From JAZKFT01 sp965246935 (GTDB lineage Bacteria; Bacteroidota; Bacteroidia; Chitinophagales; Chitinophagaceae): DNA of 64,000 nt. The notes beneath the pieces are model-generated. The model was not told the DNA's origin and ran no database searches. It saw nothing but the letters and a program-made list of their open reading frames with translations. The stretch is taken from positions 372,001 through 436,000 of the forward strand of contig CBDFGC010000008.1 of the NCBI GenBank assembly GCA_965246935.1, read 5' to 3'. Below are positions 17,267 through 26,550 of this stretch, one piece after another (the first letter of the stretch is position 1; each line of letters opens with the position of its first letter). The position numbers and the translations under genes are program-made.

Positions 17267-19125
17267 TATTTAGTGTATGTCCGGAAACGCCTAAAAAGTG
17301 GCTATCAGGTTGCTGGGTTACGGCTTGCTGATAGTTGTTTTTTGTAATTGATTGTCTCCACCGTCTGCCGTTACTCTCAAAAAGTACTTTTTCTTTGTTT
17401 TCCGTTGCCATCGGGCGCACTTCGTCCTGCAAGTTTATCCTTGCGGCTGTTTTCTGTGTTCTTTTTAGGCTGCCTGCTTTTTGTTCAGATAGCGTAGCTT
17501 ATCCGCTACGCTTTTTGCTTCTTTGCGTTTTTGCTCTTCTATTAAATGGTTGCCTATAATATGAAGGTTGTATGCTAAAACACTCAGCCCAACACTTCTT
17601 TTATAACCTCCTAACCCTTTGTCCACACAACGGTTTAGCCCGTGATGTTCCAGCATATTGATGTTGCTTTCCACTGCCGAATGGGCCCGGCGCAATCGCT
17701 TAAAGGGTTTTGTGCTTTCTCTTTCCCTGACTTCTTTGCTGTGCCTGCCGCTTTTGGGCAGCACGGCCTGCGAAGTATAATCCTGTTGCAAGCTATCCAG
17801 GTTGGCCTGGCTGTAAAAGCTCTTATCAAAACTGTGGGAACTTATGTTCTTGCCGCCATAGTTGTGTTGTATCCTTTTTGTAAGCGGGGCTACCTGGGCT
17901 GCATCTTTTTCTCCCTGCATTATTTTGTAATCTACGATCAACTGGTATTGGTCGGTGGTAATGAGCAGCAAATGGCCCAGTTCTACTTTTTTATTCAGCT
18001 TGCCTTTTGTTATCCACTCTGTATGTTCCTCAAATATGGAAAATACCTTCTCCGAGGCAGGGATGGTTTCCTTTTTTAATAACCTGCGCTCTATCTGATC
18101 AGTAAACTTCTTTGCATAATCCGTATACGTCTTTAAGGCTACTATACACAGTAATATACGTTTCACATCCCCGCTAACAGGTGGAGCAGCTATCAGTTCA
18201 CCAAAACGCTCCTGCAACATGTTGGATTGCTGCAAATAAGTTTTAACCGCCCTTGTCTTTTGCACTTCGTTTTTACCGTTGCTACGGAAGACCTGTTGGG
18301 ATGCCTGGCGAAAAAGGCTCTTGGTGGTGCTGTGAAGCTGCTTTAGTTTCCGCCAGCCTTTCAGGCTCGCATCAGCAGGGCTTATTTTCATCAGCTTTTC
18401 AACCATGTCAAGCCCCTTGCGCAAACTATCCCACAGCAAATTAAGATCGGTAGGGAAATGCACATTGGTTTCTAAAACATAGCTGTCGGTTTTAAGCTGA
18501 AGGCTTCTTTCTTCTTCTTTTTTTTTAAGCAGGTTGTGCCCTTCTTCTACCACCATCAAATTAATCTGTTGCAGCAGTTCCTCATCTATCAGCGATACGT
18601 TGTCCACTATTGTCTGGTAGGCAAACACTAATTCCTCTATACCGAACTTCTCTACGTGCACGCCTAAAATTTGCCTTAGCAGTTTATGATAATTTGCCAT
18701 ATCTTCCAGCCTGTCCCAGTTCGTATCCAGGGTATGGCGTATGACTGCCAATACAAGTATGTGCCATAAATCCATACCCTTGCGCCCCGTTTTCTTTTTA
18801 CCTGCTACTACTTTTTTCTCAAGTAAGGCAAACACTTTTTCGTTTAAGCCAGGGCTAACAAAAATGTGCTGTAGTGCCTTTAATACGGGTGGCAGTTCAT
18901 CCCGGCTGCGCAACGGAAATTTCACTTCGCTGATGGGGGTGATGCCCAGGGTGGTTTGCTGTTCAAAATGATACCGCATTTTTCACTGATTTATTAACCA
19001 ATAATGCCGCAAGTATTATCCCAAACTCAACCCTGTTCACATACTGTGCATAATATTCGGCAACACTTATAGCTTAGAACCTTTTACTGCATTGGGTTCT
19101 ATTGTTTTCCGACAAACACTATTTA
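17267..19125. mobile_element. Complete ISNCY-type insertion sequence with 6-bp target duplication
   Basis: The element itself is 17273-19119 (1847 bp). Ends are imperfect inverted repeats: left GTGTATGTCCGGAAACGCC, right (complement) GTGTTTGTCGGAAAACAAT. Both ends are flanked by TATTTA (17267-17272 and 19120-19125), a direct 6-bp target duplication. One transposase gene fills it. The intact duplication indicates a fairly recent insertion. Confidence 0.85.
17465..18979 (-). CDS. ISNCY family transposase
   Basis: A 504-residue DDE transposase. The N-terminal HTH region contains RKGMDLWHILVLAVIRHTLDTNWDRLEDMANYH; the catalytic core includes LKTDSYVLETNVHFPTDLNLLWDSLRKG (first Asp), VELGHLLLITTDQYQLIVDY (second Asp) and the late Glu in RRAHSAVESNINMLEHHGLNRC. 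The HSAVES...HGLNRC...GYKRSVGLSVLAYNLHIIG ending matches ISNCY-type transposases. The reading frame is uninterrupted, so the element may be active. It is transcribed toward the methyltransferase gene. Confidence 0.9.
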   Translation of the reverse strand: MRYHFEQQTTLGITPISEVKFPLRSRDELPPVLKALQHIFVSPGLNEKVFALLEKKVVAGKKKTGRKGMDLWHILVLAVIRHTLDTNWDRLEDMANYHKLLRQILGVHVEKFGIEELVFAYQTIVDNVSLIDEELLQQINLMVVEEGHNLLKKKEEERSLQLKTDSYVLETNVHFPTDLNLLWDSLRKGLDMVEKLMKISPADASLKGWRKLKQLHSTTKSLFRQASQQVFRSNGKNEVQKTRAVKTYLQQSNMLQERFGELIAAPPVSGDVKRILLCIVALKTYTDYAKKFTDQIERRLLKKETIPASEKVFSIFEEHTEWITKGKLNKKVELGHLLLITTDQYQLIVDYKIMQGEKDAAQVAPLTKRIQHNYGGKNISSHSFDKSFYSQANLDSLQQDYTSQAVLPKSGRHSKEVRERESTKPFKRLRRAHSAVESNINMLEHHGLNRCVDKGLGGYKRSVGLSVLAYNLHIIGNHLIEEQKRKEAKSVADKLRYLNKKQAA

Positions 19126-19544
19126 GAACCGCCAATATAGAAATCTAAAATGAATTTTTTACTTTTCTTCTAATTCCCGGCTGTTTTCTCCACGAATGAG
19201 AAAAAGGATATGACACAATAGGGCGTTTTGCTCAGGCAGTGTTTAACGGAAAAACAACCGGCTGCAAATCGCTGTTGGTAGTTCATCCCGGTCGGCCGGC
19301 ATCGTGTTGAATTTTAGTTGCTAACCTGTACTTTTATGAATCATTCGGCCTTTCGTTTTATGGCCAAACAACTATGCCCTGCCTGTTACAACCCGGCTCG
19401 TATTGCCACCATTTCTTAATACGTTTCTACTGGCATAAAATCTGTAAATTTAACAGGAGGAAAGTTGACATACCGTTTTAGCAACGCCTGATTGCTACCA
19501 AAGGATAACTATATTAATTTTTGAAAAATAAAGATTGACAAAAC
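19126..19544. other. Gene-free stretch between IS and VOC gene
   Basis: About 420 bases with no convincing open frame, hairpin or repeat. It is probably the original upstream region of the methyltransferase plus the promoter region of the VOC gene. Confidence 0.4.
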
Positions 19545-19940
19545 ATGAATGAAACAGCCAAAGCCAGCTTTGCACCTCAGCTTTATATAAAGACTGGTAT
19601 TACAGATATTAGTTTTTATGAAAAGGCTTTCAGGGCTATTGAATTGAGAAGATGGACAAATGAAGATAACAGCATACACGTAGCCGAATTGTCTATCGAA
19701 GGGGCACTATTTCATGTGCATGAAGAAAAATTAACCGCCGGTCAGTTTAGCCCGCAGGGCATCAATGGAACAACCGTTTTCATTGGGCTATTTGTTTCCG
19801 ATGTAGATGCAGTAATAGCTCAGGCAATTAGTGCAGGTGCTACTGTCGTGTCCCCTGCTCAAAGTTATGATTACGGTTACCGGCAAGGTGTAATCAAAGA
19901 TCCGTTTGGGCATATATGGATGATTGAAATGAAAATATAA
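19545..19940 (+). CDS. VOC family protein (PhnB/glyoxalase-like)
   Basis: A 131-residue protein with the two-module beta-alpha-beta-beta-beta fold of the vicinal oxygen chelate family: FAPQLYIKTGITDISFYEKAFRA at the start and the C-terminal VVSPAQSYDYGYRQGVIKDPFGHIWMIEM, which is the PhnB/bleomycin-resistance style ending. Acidic Glu at position 128 region (IEM) and the first-module residues could bind metal. Cytosolic, monocistronic. Function within the superfamily cannot be assigned. Confidence 0.85.
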   Translation: MNETAKASFAPQLYIKTGITDISFYEKAFRAIELRRWTNEDNSIHVAELSIEGALFHVHEEKLTAGQFSPQGINGTTVFIGLFVSDVDAVIAQAISAGATVVSPAQSYDYGYRQGVIKDPFGHIWMIEMKI

Positions 19941-20045
19941 TGGCTTCTCGTAACAACCTTGCTCATGGGTACAAATACATGGGTTTAACAATATAGCTGT
20001 TGTAATTCCGGTAGGTTGCCCATTGTTTTTCAAAACAAGGAAATT

Positions 20046-20468
20046 ATGTTTTTAAAGATTTTATCGGTAGCGGCGTTAGCAAGTTTTGAAATGTACGCTG
20101 CCATACCCACCGGATTCGCTCTTGGTTTATCGCCCTGGATCATTTTTTTTGCAAGCCTGGCCGGTGGTGTGGCAGGCATATTTATCGTTGCATTTTTGGG
20201 CGATCGGATCAGAAATTTTTTTGCTAAAAACAAAGTTGAAAAAGCAGAAAAACCAAAAACGGGCGTTGTACACCGCATCTGGAACAAATACGGAATTATT
20301 GGATTAGGACTGTTGGGAACCATGATGGTAGGTGCACCGGTGAGCCTGGCGGTAGGTATTAGCTTTAAAGCACCGCTGCAAAAACTAATTACCTGGTGTT
20401 GTATCGGTGTTTTTATACGCTGTGTTTCGTTCACCTTAATTGGCTATTACGGCCTTCAATTGTTTTGA
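20046..20468 (+). CDS. Small multidrug-export-like membrane protein
   Basis: A 140-residue membrane protein with four hydrophobic segments (about residues 3-22, 29-50, 84-105 and 115-137) and a short basic loop (RIRNFFAKNKVEKAEKPK). The pattern (EMYAAIPTGFALGLSPW; GLLGTMMVGAPVSLAVG) matches the putative small multi-drug export protein family. The ATG at 20046 (MFLKIL) is preferred; an upstream ATG at 20016 would add ten polar residues before the first membrane segment. Family function is poorly established. Confidence 0.75.
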   Translation: MFLKILSVAALASFEMYAAIPTGFALGLSPWIIFFASLAGGVAGIFIVAFLGDRIRNFFAKNKVEKAEKPKTGVVHRIWNKYGIIGLGLLGTMMVGAPVSLAVGISFKAPLQKLITWCCIGVFIRCVSFTLIGYYGLQLF

Positions 20469-20764
20469 AAGTATTCATTGGTGCAAGTCGCTACCAAAAT
20501 CATCATTTTTGTAGCCCATCCTCCAAACTTTGGTTCTTCGGTAAGCATAATGGAAATGGAATTTTTGATTGCTAAACTTTAGTAGTAAGCAGCCCGATAA
20601 AACGTATAAAACCTTATTACCTTCCTGATGTCGCATCTTTAATAAGGTGATAATGAAAGATGAGTTGGCAGTGTTGCTACAAGGTTTAACGCCACTTACA
20701 ACCATTCGTCAATTTTCCCAGATAAGCTGAATATCTCAAAGTTTGTATTGCCATTTATGATATT

Positions 20765-21000
20765 ATGCGAATCAAGGGTTGATATTCATGGGTATTATTG
20801 GGCAGCGCCCAATTCTGTTGGTAGCATATATAAGCAATGCCAGTGTATTATTGGGCAGCGCCCAATCCCGTTAGGCACTCCGGCTATGGAGGGGTTGGGC
20901 ACTGCCCAACAATACATATGGAGGTCAGTTTGTCTAATTAAAAACGGATAGATTATAAACTTAAGTTTCTGTTGTAACGTCGCCAACACTTGATTCGCAT
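20765..21000. mobile_element. MITE-like element, copy 1
   Basis: 236 bp bounded by perfect terminal inverted repeats ATGCGAATCAAG (20765-20776) and CTTGATTCGCAT (20989-21000) and flanked by a direct 5-bp repeat ATATT (20760-20764 and 21001-21005). Inside are three palindromes of the TTGGGCAGCGCCCAA type (near 20797, 20859 and 20902). No coding capacity. An inverted, longer copy lies at 49836-50167. The rest of the gene-free stretch 20469-21133 shows nothing else. Confidence 0.85.
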
Positions 21001-21133
21001 ATATTATCTTGTAGTACACCGGATAGTAGTATGACTGTACTCTGCGTTACTTATCAATATTTTTTGTTGATAGTGATTGATGATATAATTTCCCCTCGTT
21101 CTATTAGCTTGCTCATTTCAAAACCAAACCTTC

Positions 21134-22363
21134 ATGTTCAGAACATCCCTGCTTGTTATTGCCAGTACTTTTTTCCTGCTTTCCTGCGGCTCCGATTCGA
21201 CAGTTGAAAAGACCGGATCGGCGAAGGATTCTGCAAACGCACCGGTAGAAACCCAGGCGCCGAACACGGATTATAAACCTGTTTTTGCCGGGCAAACACG
21301 GGTAGCAGGTATAAAAACTGCTACGCCTTATGATATAAAAGTGCTCACCAGTGATCTTAAAAATCCATGGGGCATTGCCGTGCTGCCGGATGGCCGACTC
21401 CTGATTACGCAAAAGGAAGGCAATATGCGCATCGCCACAACAAGCGGCCAGCTAAGTGAACCCATAACCGGCATACTGCCTGTTCACTGGAAAGAACAGG
21501 GTGGTTTGCTGGGTATTACGGTTGACCCGCAGTTTGCCGTTAACCGGATGGTTTACTGGACATTTTCTCAGGATATGCCCGATGGTAACCTGACGGCGGT
21601 AGCAAAAGGAAAGTTATCAAGTGATGAGCACCGCATAGAAAATGCGATGGTGATTTATCAGGCCACGCCTGCTTTTGCCAGCAACCTGCATTATGGTGGC
21701 CGTATTTTGTTTGATAAATCCGGTAACCTCATCATCAGTACCGGTGAGCGTTCCGATCTGCAAACCCGGCCAAAAGCGCAGGATTTAAACACCAGCTTAG
21801 GCAAAGTAATACGCATTACGAAGGATGGGCAACCTGCCGCCGGCAACCCTTTTGCCGGCCAGGCCGGGGCACGGCCCGAGTTGTATTCCTACGGACACCG
21901 CAACGTACAGAGCCTTGCTTTTAACCCTGCAACCGGTGACCTTTGGGAAGCTGAATTTGGGCCCAGGGGCGGCGACGAACTGAACCGGATACAGCCGGGT
22001 AAAAATTATGGCTGGCCGCTTATTACGTACGGCATTGAATACAGCGGCGAAAAAGTAGGCCCCGGAAAAACACAGCAGGAAGGATTAGAGCAACCGGTGT
22101 ATTACTGGGATCCGGTATTGGCGCCCAGCGGCATGACTTTTTATAGCAGTGACAGCATCCCCGAATGGAAAAATAATTTGTTTATCAGCGGCCTTTCCAG
22201 CAGCCATATTGCACGGCTGGTTATTAAAGATAATAAAGTGGTTGGTGAGGAACGTCTGCTGGCAAAAGAGAGCCAGCGCTTCCGGGATGTGGTACAGGGT
22301 AAAGATGGCGCCTTGTATTCCGTTACCGATCAGGGAAGGTTGTACCGGATAGGTAAAAAGTAG
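21134..22363 (+). CDS. PQQ-dependent sugar dehydrogenase (glucose/sorbosone dehydrogenase fold), lipoprotein
   Basis: A 409-residue exported protein (signal ending LLSCGS, a lipobox with Cys at about residue 17). It has the six-bladed propeller motifs of soluble aldose sugar dehydrogenases: NPWGIAVLPDGRLLITQKEGNM, QGGLLGITVDPQF, NLHYGGRILFDKSGNLIISTGER, SYGHRNVQSLAFNPATGDLWEAEFGPRGGDELN and NYGWPLI. The RNVQ and GPRGGDE segments contain the expected PQQ and calcium-binding residues. Expected reaction: periplasmic oxidation of aldoses to lactones, if PQQ is available. Monocistronic. Confidence 0.9.
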   Translation: MFRTSLLVIASTFFLLSCGSDSTVEKTGSAKDSANAPVETQAPNTDYKPVFAGQTRVAGIKTATPYDIKVLTSDLKNPWGIAVLPDGRLLITQKEGNMRIATTSGQLSEPITGILPVHWKEQGGLLGITVDPQFAVNRMVYWTFSQDMPDGNLTAVAKGKLSSDEHRIENAMVIYQATPAFASNLHYGGRILFDKSGNLIISTGERSDLQTRPKAQDLNTSLGKVIRITKDGQPAAGNPFAGQAGARPELYSYGHRNVQSLAFNPATGDLWEAEFGPRGGDELNRIQPGKNYGWPLITYGIEYSGEKVGPGKTQQEGLEQPVYYWDPVLAPSGMTFYSSDSIPEWKNNLFISGLSSSHIARLVIKDNKVVGEERLLAKESQRFRDVVQGKDGALYSVTDQGRLYRIGKK

Positions 22364-22590
22364 TTGTTGATCAAACCCTGTTTTACAACTCATTAGATAC
22401 ATCGCTACTTTTCAAAACCCTGGTGACAGTCGTTCACTTTTTGATCGTTTAAACTATTTGTCATTTGCTTTATGCTGACCGCATTGAGCAGTACCAGCAT
22501 CAAACATTTACATCCCGTTTTATGTAATACAATATACCATCTGATGCTTCAAATAAGCAGCTGTTTTATTCATCATTTTAATATAACGGT

Positions 22591-23064
22591 ATGAGTACGT
22601 TACAAAAAGAAAACAACCCGGCTTATAGCCACACGGATACGCAACCTGTAGAACTAACTGAAGACCAATGGGAAAAAGCACTAACACCGGAACAATTCCA
22701 GGTAGCACGTAAAAAGGGGACGGAGCGCCCGGGTACCAGCGAATATGAACATTCAGAGGAAATAGGAACTTATTACTGCGCTGCCTGCGGCAATGCCTTA
22801 TTTAAAAGCGATACCAAATTTGAAAGTGGTTGCGGATGGCCTAATTTTTACCAGCCCATCAGCAAAACCTCCATTATTTACACACCCGATAATACTTATG
22901 GCATGAAGCGGACCGAAGTACAGTGCGGCCGTTGCAAAAGCCATTTAGGCCATGTGTTTGATGACGGTCCAAAGCCAACCGGACTTCGCTATTGCATTAA
23001 CGGCGTAGTATTGGATTTTGAAAAGGCACAGGAAGCAGAGCGGAACTACGAAGCGGACAAATAG
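22591..23064 (+). CDS. msrB: Peptide-methionine (R)-S-oxide reductase
   Basis: A 157-residue MsrB, which reduces methionine-R-sulfoxide in proteins. Conserved motifs are LTPEQFQVARKKGTERPGTSEY, the zinc ligands CAACG and CGRC, FESGCGWPNFYQPI (resolving Cys region), GMKRTEVQCGRCKSHLGHVFDDGP and the C-terminal catalytic RYCINGVVLDF. No signal peptide, so cytosolic. It is the MsrB-only form, not fused to MsrA. A hairpin follows 18 bases after the stop. Confidence 0.95.
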   Translation: MSTLQKENNPAYSHTDTQPVELTEDQWEKALTPEQFQVARKKGTERPGTSEYEHSEEIGTYYCAACGNALFKSDTKFESGCGWPNFYQPISKTSIIYTPDNTYGMKRTEVQCGRCKSHLGHVFDDGPKPTGLRYCINGVVLDFEKAQEAERNYEADK

Positions 23065-23081
23065 CAAATGTGCAGAAAATA

Positions 23082-23170
23082 AGGAGGTCGGCATCGCTTA
23101 TGTTTGGATATTGTATTGAATCAAACTACCGGCAGCCTGTCCCGAAATTTCGGGAATGCCGACCTTTATT
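23082..23170 (+). terminator. Long hairpin after msrB
   Basis: AAGGAGGTCGGCAT (about 23082-23095) pairs with ATGCCGACCTTTATT (about 23155-23169), and the loop contains a further palindrome CCCGAAATTTCGGG. T-rich sequence follows. Similar GGCATCGCTTAT motifs occur at 42219-42285. Confidence 0.6.
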
Positions 23171-23285
23171 TTGACTGATAGAAATAACTAAAATAGCTAT
23201 AGCTTGTTTTACCATGCTGATTAAAAACAGGCTGATATGTAGTAATAAATGCTATCAGTAATTGAATTTCAAAACGATCCTTTAC

Positions 23286-23708
23286 ATGAAATTTTTTTAC
23301 CTGTTTGTATTGTTACTGATTGGCGGTACTATAACAGCGCAGTCTGCAAATGAAACAGCTATCCGAAAGCTGATGGCCGCACAGCAGCTTGCCTGGAACA
23401 GGGGCGATATTCCCGGCTTTATGAAAGGCTATTGGAAAAACGATTCGCTGCTATTTGTTGGAAAAAACGGTCCTAATTATGGCTGGCAGCGCACACTGGA
23501 TAATTACAAAAAAAATTATCCGGACACGGCTGCGATGGGCCGATTGCAGTTTGACATTTTACAGATAAAACCATTGAGCGGCGACTACTATTTTGTACTG
23601 GGTAAATGGTTTTTAAAAAGATCGAAAGACGATGTGGGCGGTGCTTTTACACTCCTGTTCCGCAAGTTTAAAAACGGCTGGAAAATAGTGGCAGACCATT
23701 CTTCGTGA
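23286..23708 (+). CDS. Exported SnoaL-like / DUF4440 protein
   Basis: A 140-residue protein with a Sec signal peptide (MKFFYLFVLLLIGGTITAQS). The ATG at 23286 is chosen because it starts the signal peptide directly; an in-frame ATG at 23262 adds eight residues. The mature part is an NTF2-like alpha+beta barrel (AIRKLMAAQQLAWNRGDIPGFMKGYW ... LFRKFKNGWKIVADHSS), the standard pattern of DUF4440 proteins. These are mostly of unknown role. Periplasmic. Confidence 0.82.
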   Translation: MKFFYLFVLLLIGGTITAQSANETAIRKLMAAQQLAWNRGDIPGFMKGYWKNDSLLFVGKNGPNYGWQRTLDNYKKNYPDTAAMGRLQFDILQIKPLSGDYYFVLGKWFLKRSKDDVGGAFTLLFRKFKNGWKIVADHSS

Positions 23709-23836
23709 ATCGTCAATCGTGAATCGTGAATGCGTACATTCTGCTTTAAAAATGAACATTGATCCCGCTGCATTTTAAGTCAATATTTAGAATTGCATCA
23801 ATCATTCACGATTGACGATTCACGATTCACGACGAT
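23705..23836. repeat. GTGAATC-type inverted low-complexity repeat
   Basis: GAATCGTCAATCGTGAATCG (from 23706) is mirrored by ATTCACGATTGACGATTC and ACGATTCACGA (about 23804-23832). The arms overlap the ends of two convergent genes and may act as a bidirectional terminator. Similar tracts occur at 24098-24120. Confidence 0.55.
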
Positions 23837-24083
23837 TCCTCCATACATCTTCCCTTGCATCGTATACCGGCGCCCGTTTCCAGATTTTGACAATATACCA
23901 AAGCAGTAAAACCAGGCTTGCCACAAACCATACGTAAAACACAATATGCCCAGTGCCTACTTTTCCATCCAGAAAAAAGTAGCCCTTCTTAATACCAAAA
24001 AGCGTATTTGTCAGCATCCAAATCAGGATCAGTGAAATGCTTTTGGCAATACGGGCAAGAAAAGCAGTTACTTCAGGCTCCAT
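23820..24083 (-). CDS. Small hypothetical membrane protein
   Basis: An 87-residue protein with two predicted membrane segments (about residues 15-33 and 45-65) and a charged C-terminus (WKRAPVYDAREDVWRNRRES). Not recognised. Its last codons are inside the repeat that follows the convergent SnoaL-like gene. The region up to 24234 consists of low-complexity quasi-repeats. Confidence 0.55.
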   Translation of the reverse strand: MEPEVTAFLARIAKSISLILIWMLTNTLFGIKKGYFFLDGKVGTGHIVFYVWFVASLVLLLWYIVKIWKRAPVYDAREDVWRNRRES

Positions 24084-24233
24084 GGTAATTATTTTTCGTG
24101 AATGGTGAATCGTGAATGATTGCGTTGTCGTCCGTGGTCTGTTGTCTATGGTCTGTTTTCTGCTTTCCTTCTTCTTGTCTTCCGGTCTTTTCGGTCTTCC
24201 GGACTGCCCGTCTTCTGTTCTCTATTAACTGAT

Positions 24234-24713
24234 CTACTTTTCTTTCAAACCAGCCATTACCTGTTGAATCAATGCCGGTTCGTATCCTTTTTGCAACAGG
24301 TAATTGCGGGTTTTGCCTTCCCGGCTTATGTGTTGTTCGCCTTTCAGCGTAGCCCATTTTTTTTCGGCCAGCCGGTTCAGTGTTTGTTCGTAATCCGTTG
24401 CAATTATCACAGTCATGGCTTTGCGGATGCAGTACGTACTTACCTGCCGTTCCTGCAAGCCCATCTGTATTTTTACCCGGCCCCATTGTTTCATCCTGAA
24501 TTTACCGCCGGCGTACTGTATGGCAAACCGCTCTTCGTTTAGATAATCTTCCTCAATCATTTGAGCCAGTAGTTCCTCTACCTCTGCTTTATATAATCCA
24601 AATCCGTACAGCTTTTCCTTTACTTCTTTATGGCTCCTTTCCTGATAGCTACAGTAATGCTTTATTTTAGGCACTGCCTGCTCTTTCGTAAGCCGTTTTA
24701 TGAATGTTGCCAT
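24234..24713 (-). CDS. recX: Regulatory protein RecX family
   Basis: A 159-residue RecX-type protein, which modulates RecA filaments. It has the expected helical three-module layout: YCSYQERSHKEVKEKLYGFGLYKAEVEELLAQMIEEDYLNEERFA, followed by GGKFRMKQWGRVKIQMGLQERQVS and a C-terminal third repeat (GKTRNYLLQKGYEPALIQQVMAGL). The ATG at 24713 (MATFIKRLT) is chosen; an upstream extension to 24752 looks non-coding. It is not next to recA here, as is usual in Bacteroidota. Confidence 0.88.
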   Translation of the reverse strand: MATFIKRLTKEQAVPKIKHYCSYQERSHKEVKEKLYGFGLYKAEVEELLAQMIEEDYLNEERFAIQYAGGKFRMKQWGRVKIQMGLQERQVSTYCIRKAMTVIIATDYEQTLNRLAEKKWATLKGEQHISREGKTRNYLLQKGYEPALIQQVMAGLKEK

Positions 24714-24972
24714 CCCTTCAAATTTACGAAGAAATATACAGACAACAGGCAACAGACGACGGGTAATAATTATTGAAATGTAAAATTTCCGGTTACTTTT
24801 TAGAAACGATATGGCAGAATGTATGTATCAGATTATGGACATCTAACATCACTCAGGAACATCAGATTTTCTGTCTATGATCTGTCGTCCATCGTCTGTG
24901 GTCTGTTGTCCGTCGTCCAACTACTACATTTTAGTTATTGCAAAGCCGCTTACCTTGTCTTCTATTTGCAAT

Positions 24973-25662
24973 ATGCCTGCACTAACTCCTATAAAAATTG
25001 CTTTGGTGGAAGATAATGCCATTAACCGCAATACCTTTTTACATAAGATGCAGGGATTTACCGAAATGGATATTACCCTGGTTGCCAACGATGGCGATGA
25101 TTACCTGGAAAAGCTAAAAGGCCTGCCCCAATATAAGTTGCCACAGGTAGTATTTATGGATATTGAAATGCCCGGGCTCGATGGTATTGAAACCACCCGG
25201 CTCAGCAAAGCGCTATATCCGCAGGTACATATTATTGTGCTTACCGTATTCGAGGATAATGATAAAATATTTGATGCCATCCATAGTGGTGCATCGGGCT
25301 ACCTGCTGAAGCATGAAACCAATACGACACTACAAGCAGCTGTGGTAGAAGTGCTGGAATACGGTGGCGCCCCGATGAGCCCGGCCATTGCCCGTAAAAC
25401 ACTACAATTGCTTAGCAACAGTAGCAGGCCGCCACAGGCAATACCTGCCTCTGATACGGTTTGGGATACTTACCTAAGCGACCGGGAAAAGGAAATTTTG
25501 CAGCATACGGTAAATGGCTGGGATGCCAAGCGGATTGCTACCCAACTAAACATCAGTGTACTGACGGTACGCAAGCATACCGCTAATATTTACACCAAGT
25601 TGCATGTGAATTCAAAGGCACAGATTATTTCGCTGGCGCATAAAAATAAATGGTTCAGCTAA
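24973..25662 (+). CDS. NarL/FixJ-type response regulator
   Basis: A 229-residue two-component regulator. Receiver domain at residues 7-125 with acidic pocket VEDN, phosphoacceptor Asp63 in VVFMDIEMPGLDG, the conserved Thr in IIVLTVFED and Lys in YLLKHET. LuxR-type HTH at about residues 160-225 (LSDREKEILQHTVNGWDAKRIATQLNISVLTVRKHTANIYTKL). The ATG at 24973 is chosen because the upstream 96 bases are low-complexity repeat sequence. No histidine kinase gene is adjacent, so its partner lies elsewhere. Confidence 0.92.
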   Translation: MPALTPIKIALVEDNAINRNTFLHKMQGFTEMDITLVANDGDDYLEKLKGLPQYKLPQVVFMDIEMPGLDGIETTRLSKALYPQVHIIVLTVFEDNDKIFDAIHSGASGYLLKHETNTTLQAAVVEVLEYGGAPMSPAIARKTLQLLSNSSRPPQAIPASDTVWDTYLSDREKEILQHTVNGWDAKRIATQLNISVLTVRKHTANIYTKLHVNSKAQIISLAHKNKWFS

Positions 25663-25706
25663 AGGAAAACATGCAGGAACGGGCTTGCAACTATTTATAA
25701 AAACTA

Positions 25707-26444
25707 CTACCCGGCAGGGGCGGGCCTTTCCCGTATAGGTTCCTTTTTCTTATTCAGCGATTTAATGAGGTATACCGCCAGCCAAATAACACCAATTGTT
25801 CCTCCTACGCCTACAAGTACTGCCAGGGCATCCGAACCCGCACAGGCAAGCGAACACGCTATTGATGTTACAGCTCCCAATGCAAGTAACATTCCGAGGA
25901 TAATCAGAACAATATAGGCCGTATTTGCTCCATCACCCGGGCTTTTAGCCAGGTTCTTTAATTCATGCCGCAGTTCTTTTCGCAGCTCTTTTTTTGAAAG
26001 GGTTTTGTAATAGGTTTTCAGATCCTCATAAAACATTTTCTTGTCGTCATAGCTTTCGAATGCCGGCTTTGCTGTTTTAGCGGTCTTTTCTGTAAAAGCA
26101 CCGTTGAGGCTGCTATATAAATGAAATCGTAAAAATGTGCCACTGCTATAAAAACCAATAATAAGTACAATACAGCAAAAACCGGTTAGCAAAAACCGGA
26201 ATTTTTGGAGACGGAACTGGGCAATGTGGCTGTGAATGCTGTTTTTAAAATACCTGGTTGCCAGCACAAGGCCAAAACCCACTATACAGATAAACAAAGT
26301 GGCTGTAAACGAAACGGCAACATGGCGAAAAGCTAATAACCGGCAAAGTTGCATGGCTGCCATTACCAGACAGGTATGTAATATGCAAAGCAACAGCCTT
26401 GCTTTTATTGTATGTTGCCTGGCCCAGTTTGACATTGCCTGCAT
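25707..26444 (-). CDS. Hypothetical membrane protein
   Basis: A 245-residue protein with about five hydrophobic segments: three in the first 110 residues, then a charged cytosolic or periplasmic domain (ESYDDKKMFYEDLKTYYKTLSKKELRKELRHELK), then two more (AYIVLIILGMLLALGAV and ALAVLVGVGGTIGVIWLAVYLI) and a basic Pro-rich tail. The last part resembles proteins of Bacteroidota annotated only as membrane proteins. Not recognised beyond that. Convergent with the response regulator. Confidence 0.65.
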   Translation of the reverse strand: MQAMSNWARQHTIKARLLLCILHTCLVMAAMQLCRLLAFRHVAVSFTATLFICIVGFGLVLATRYFKNSIHSHIAQFRLQKFRFLLTGFCCIVLIIGFYSSGTFLRFHLYSSLNGAFTEKTAKTAKPAFESYDDKKMFYEDLKTYYKTLSKKELRKELRHELKNLAKSPGDGANTAYIVLIILGMLLALGAVTSIACSLACAGSDALAVLVGVGGTIGVIWLAVYLIKSLNKKKEPIRERPAPAG

Positions 26445-26550
26445 AAGCTATTGTTTATGGAAAGGTAAGATATAGCTATAGTTGGCATTTGCAAACTATT
26501 TTTCGGGTATTTGTAAGCGATACAATGCCTTTGACACGCAACAATTAACG

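Noticed and set aside
17247..17432. Short minus-strand frame between methyltransferase and IS left end
   Set aside because: It crosses the IS border and reads IS non-coding DNA; not a gene.
24073..24486. Long minus-strand frame overlapping recX
   Set aside because: Shadow of recX in another frame, composed partly of low-complexity repeat.
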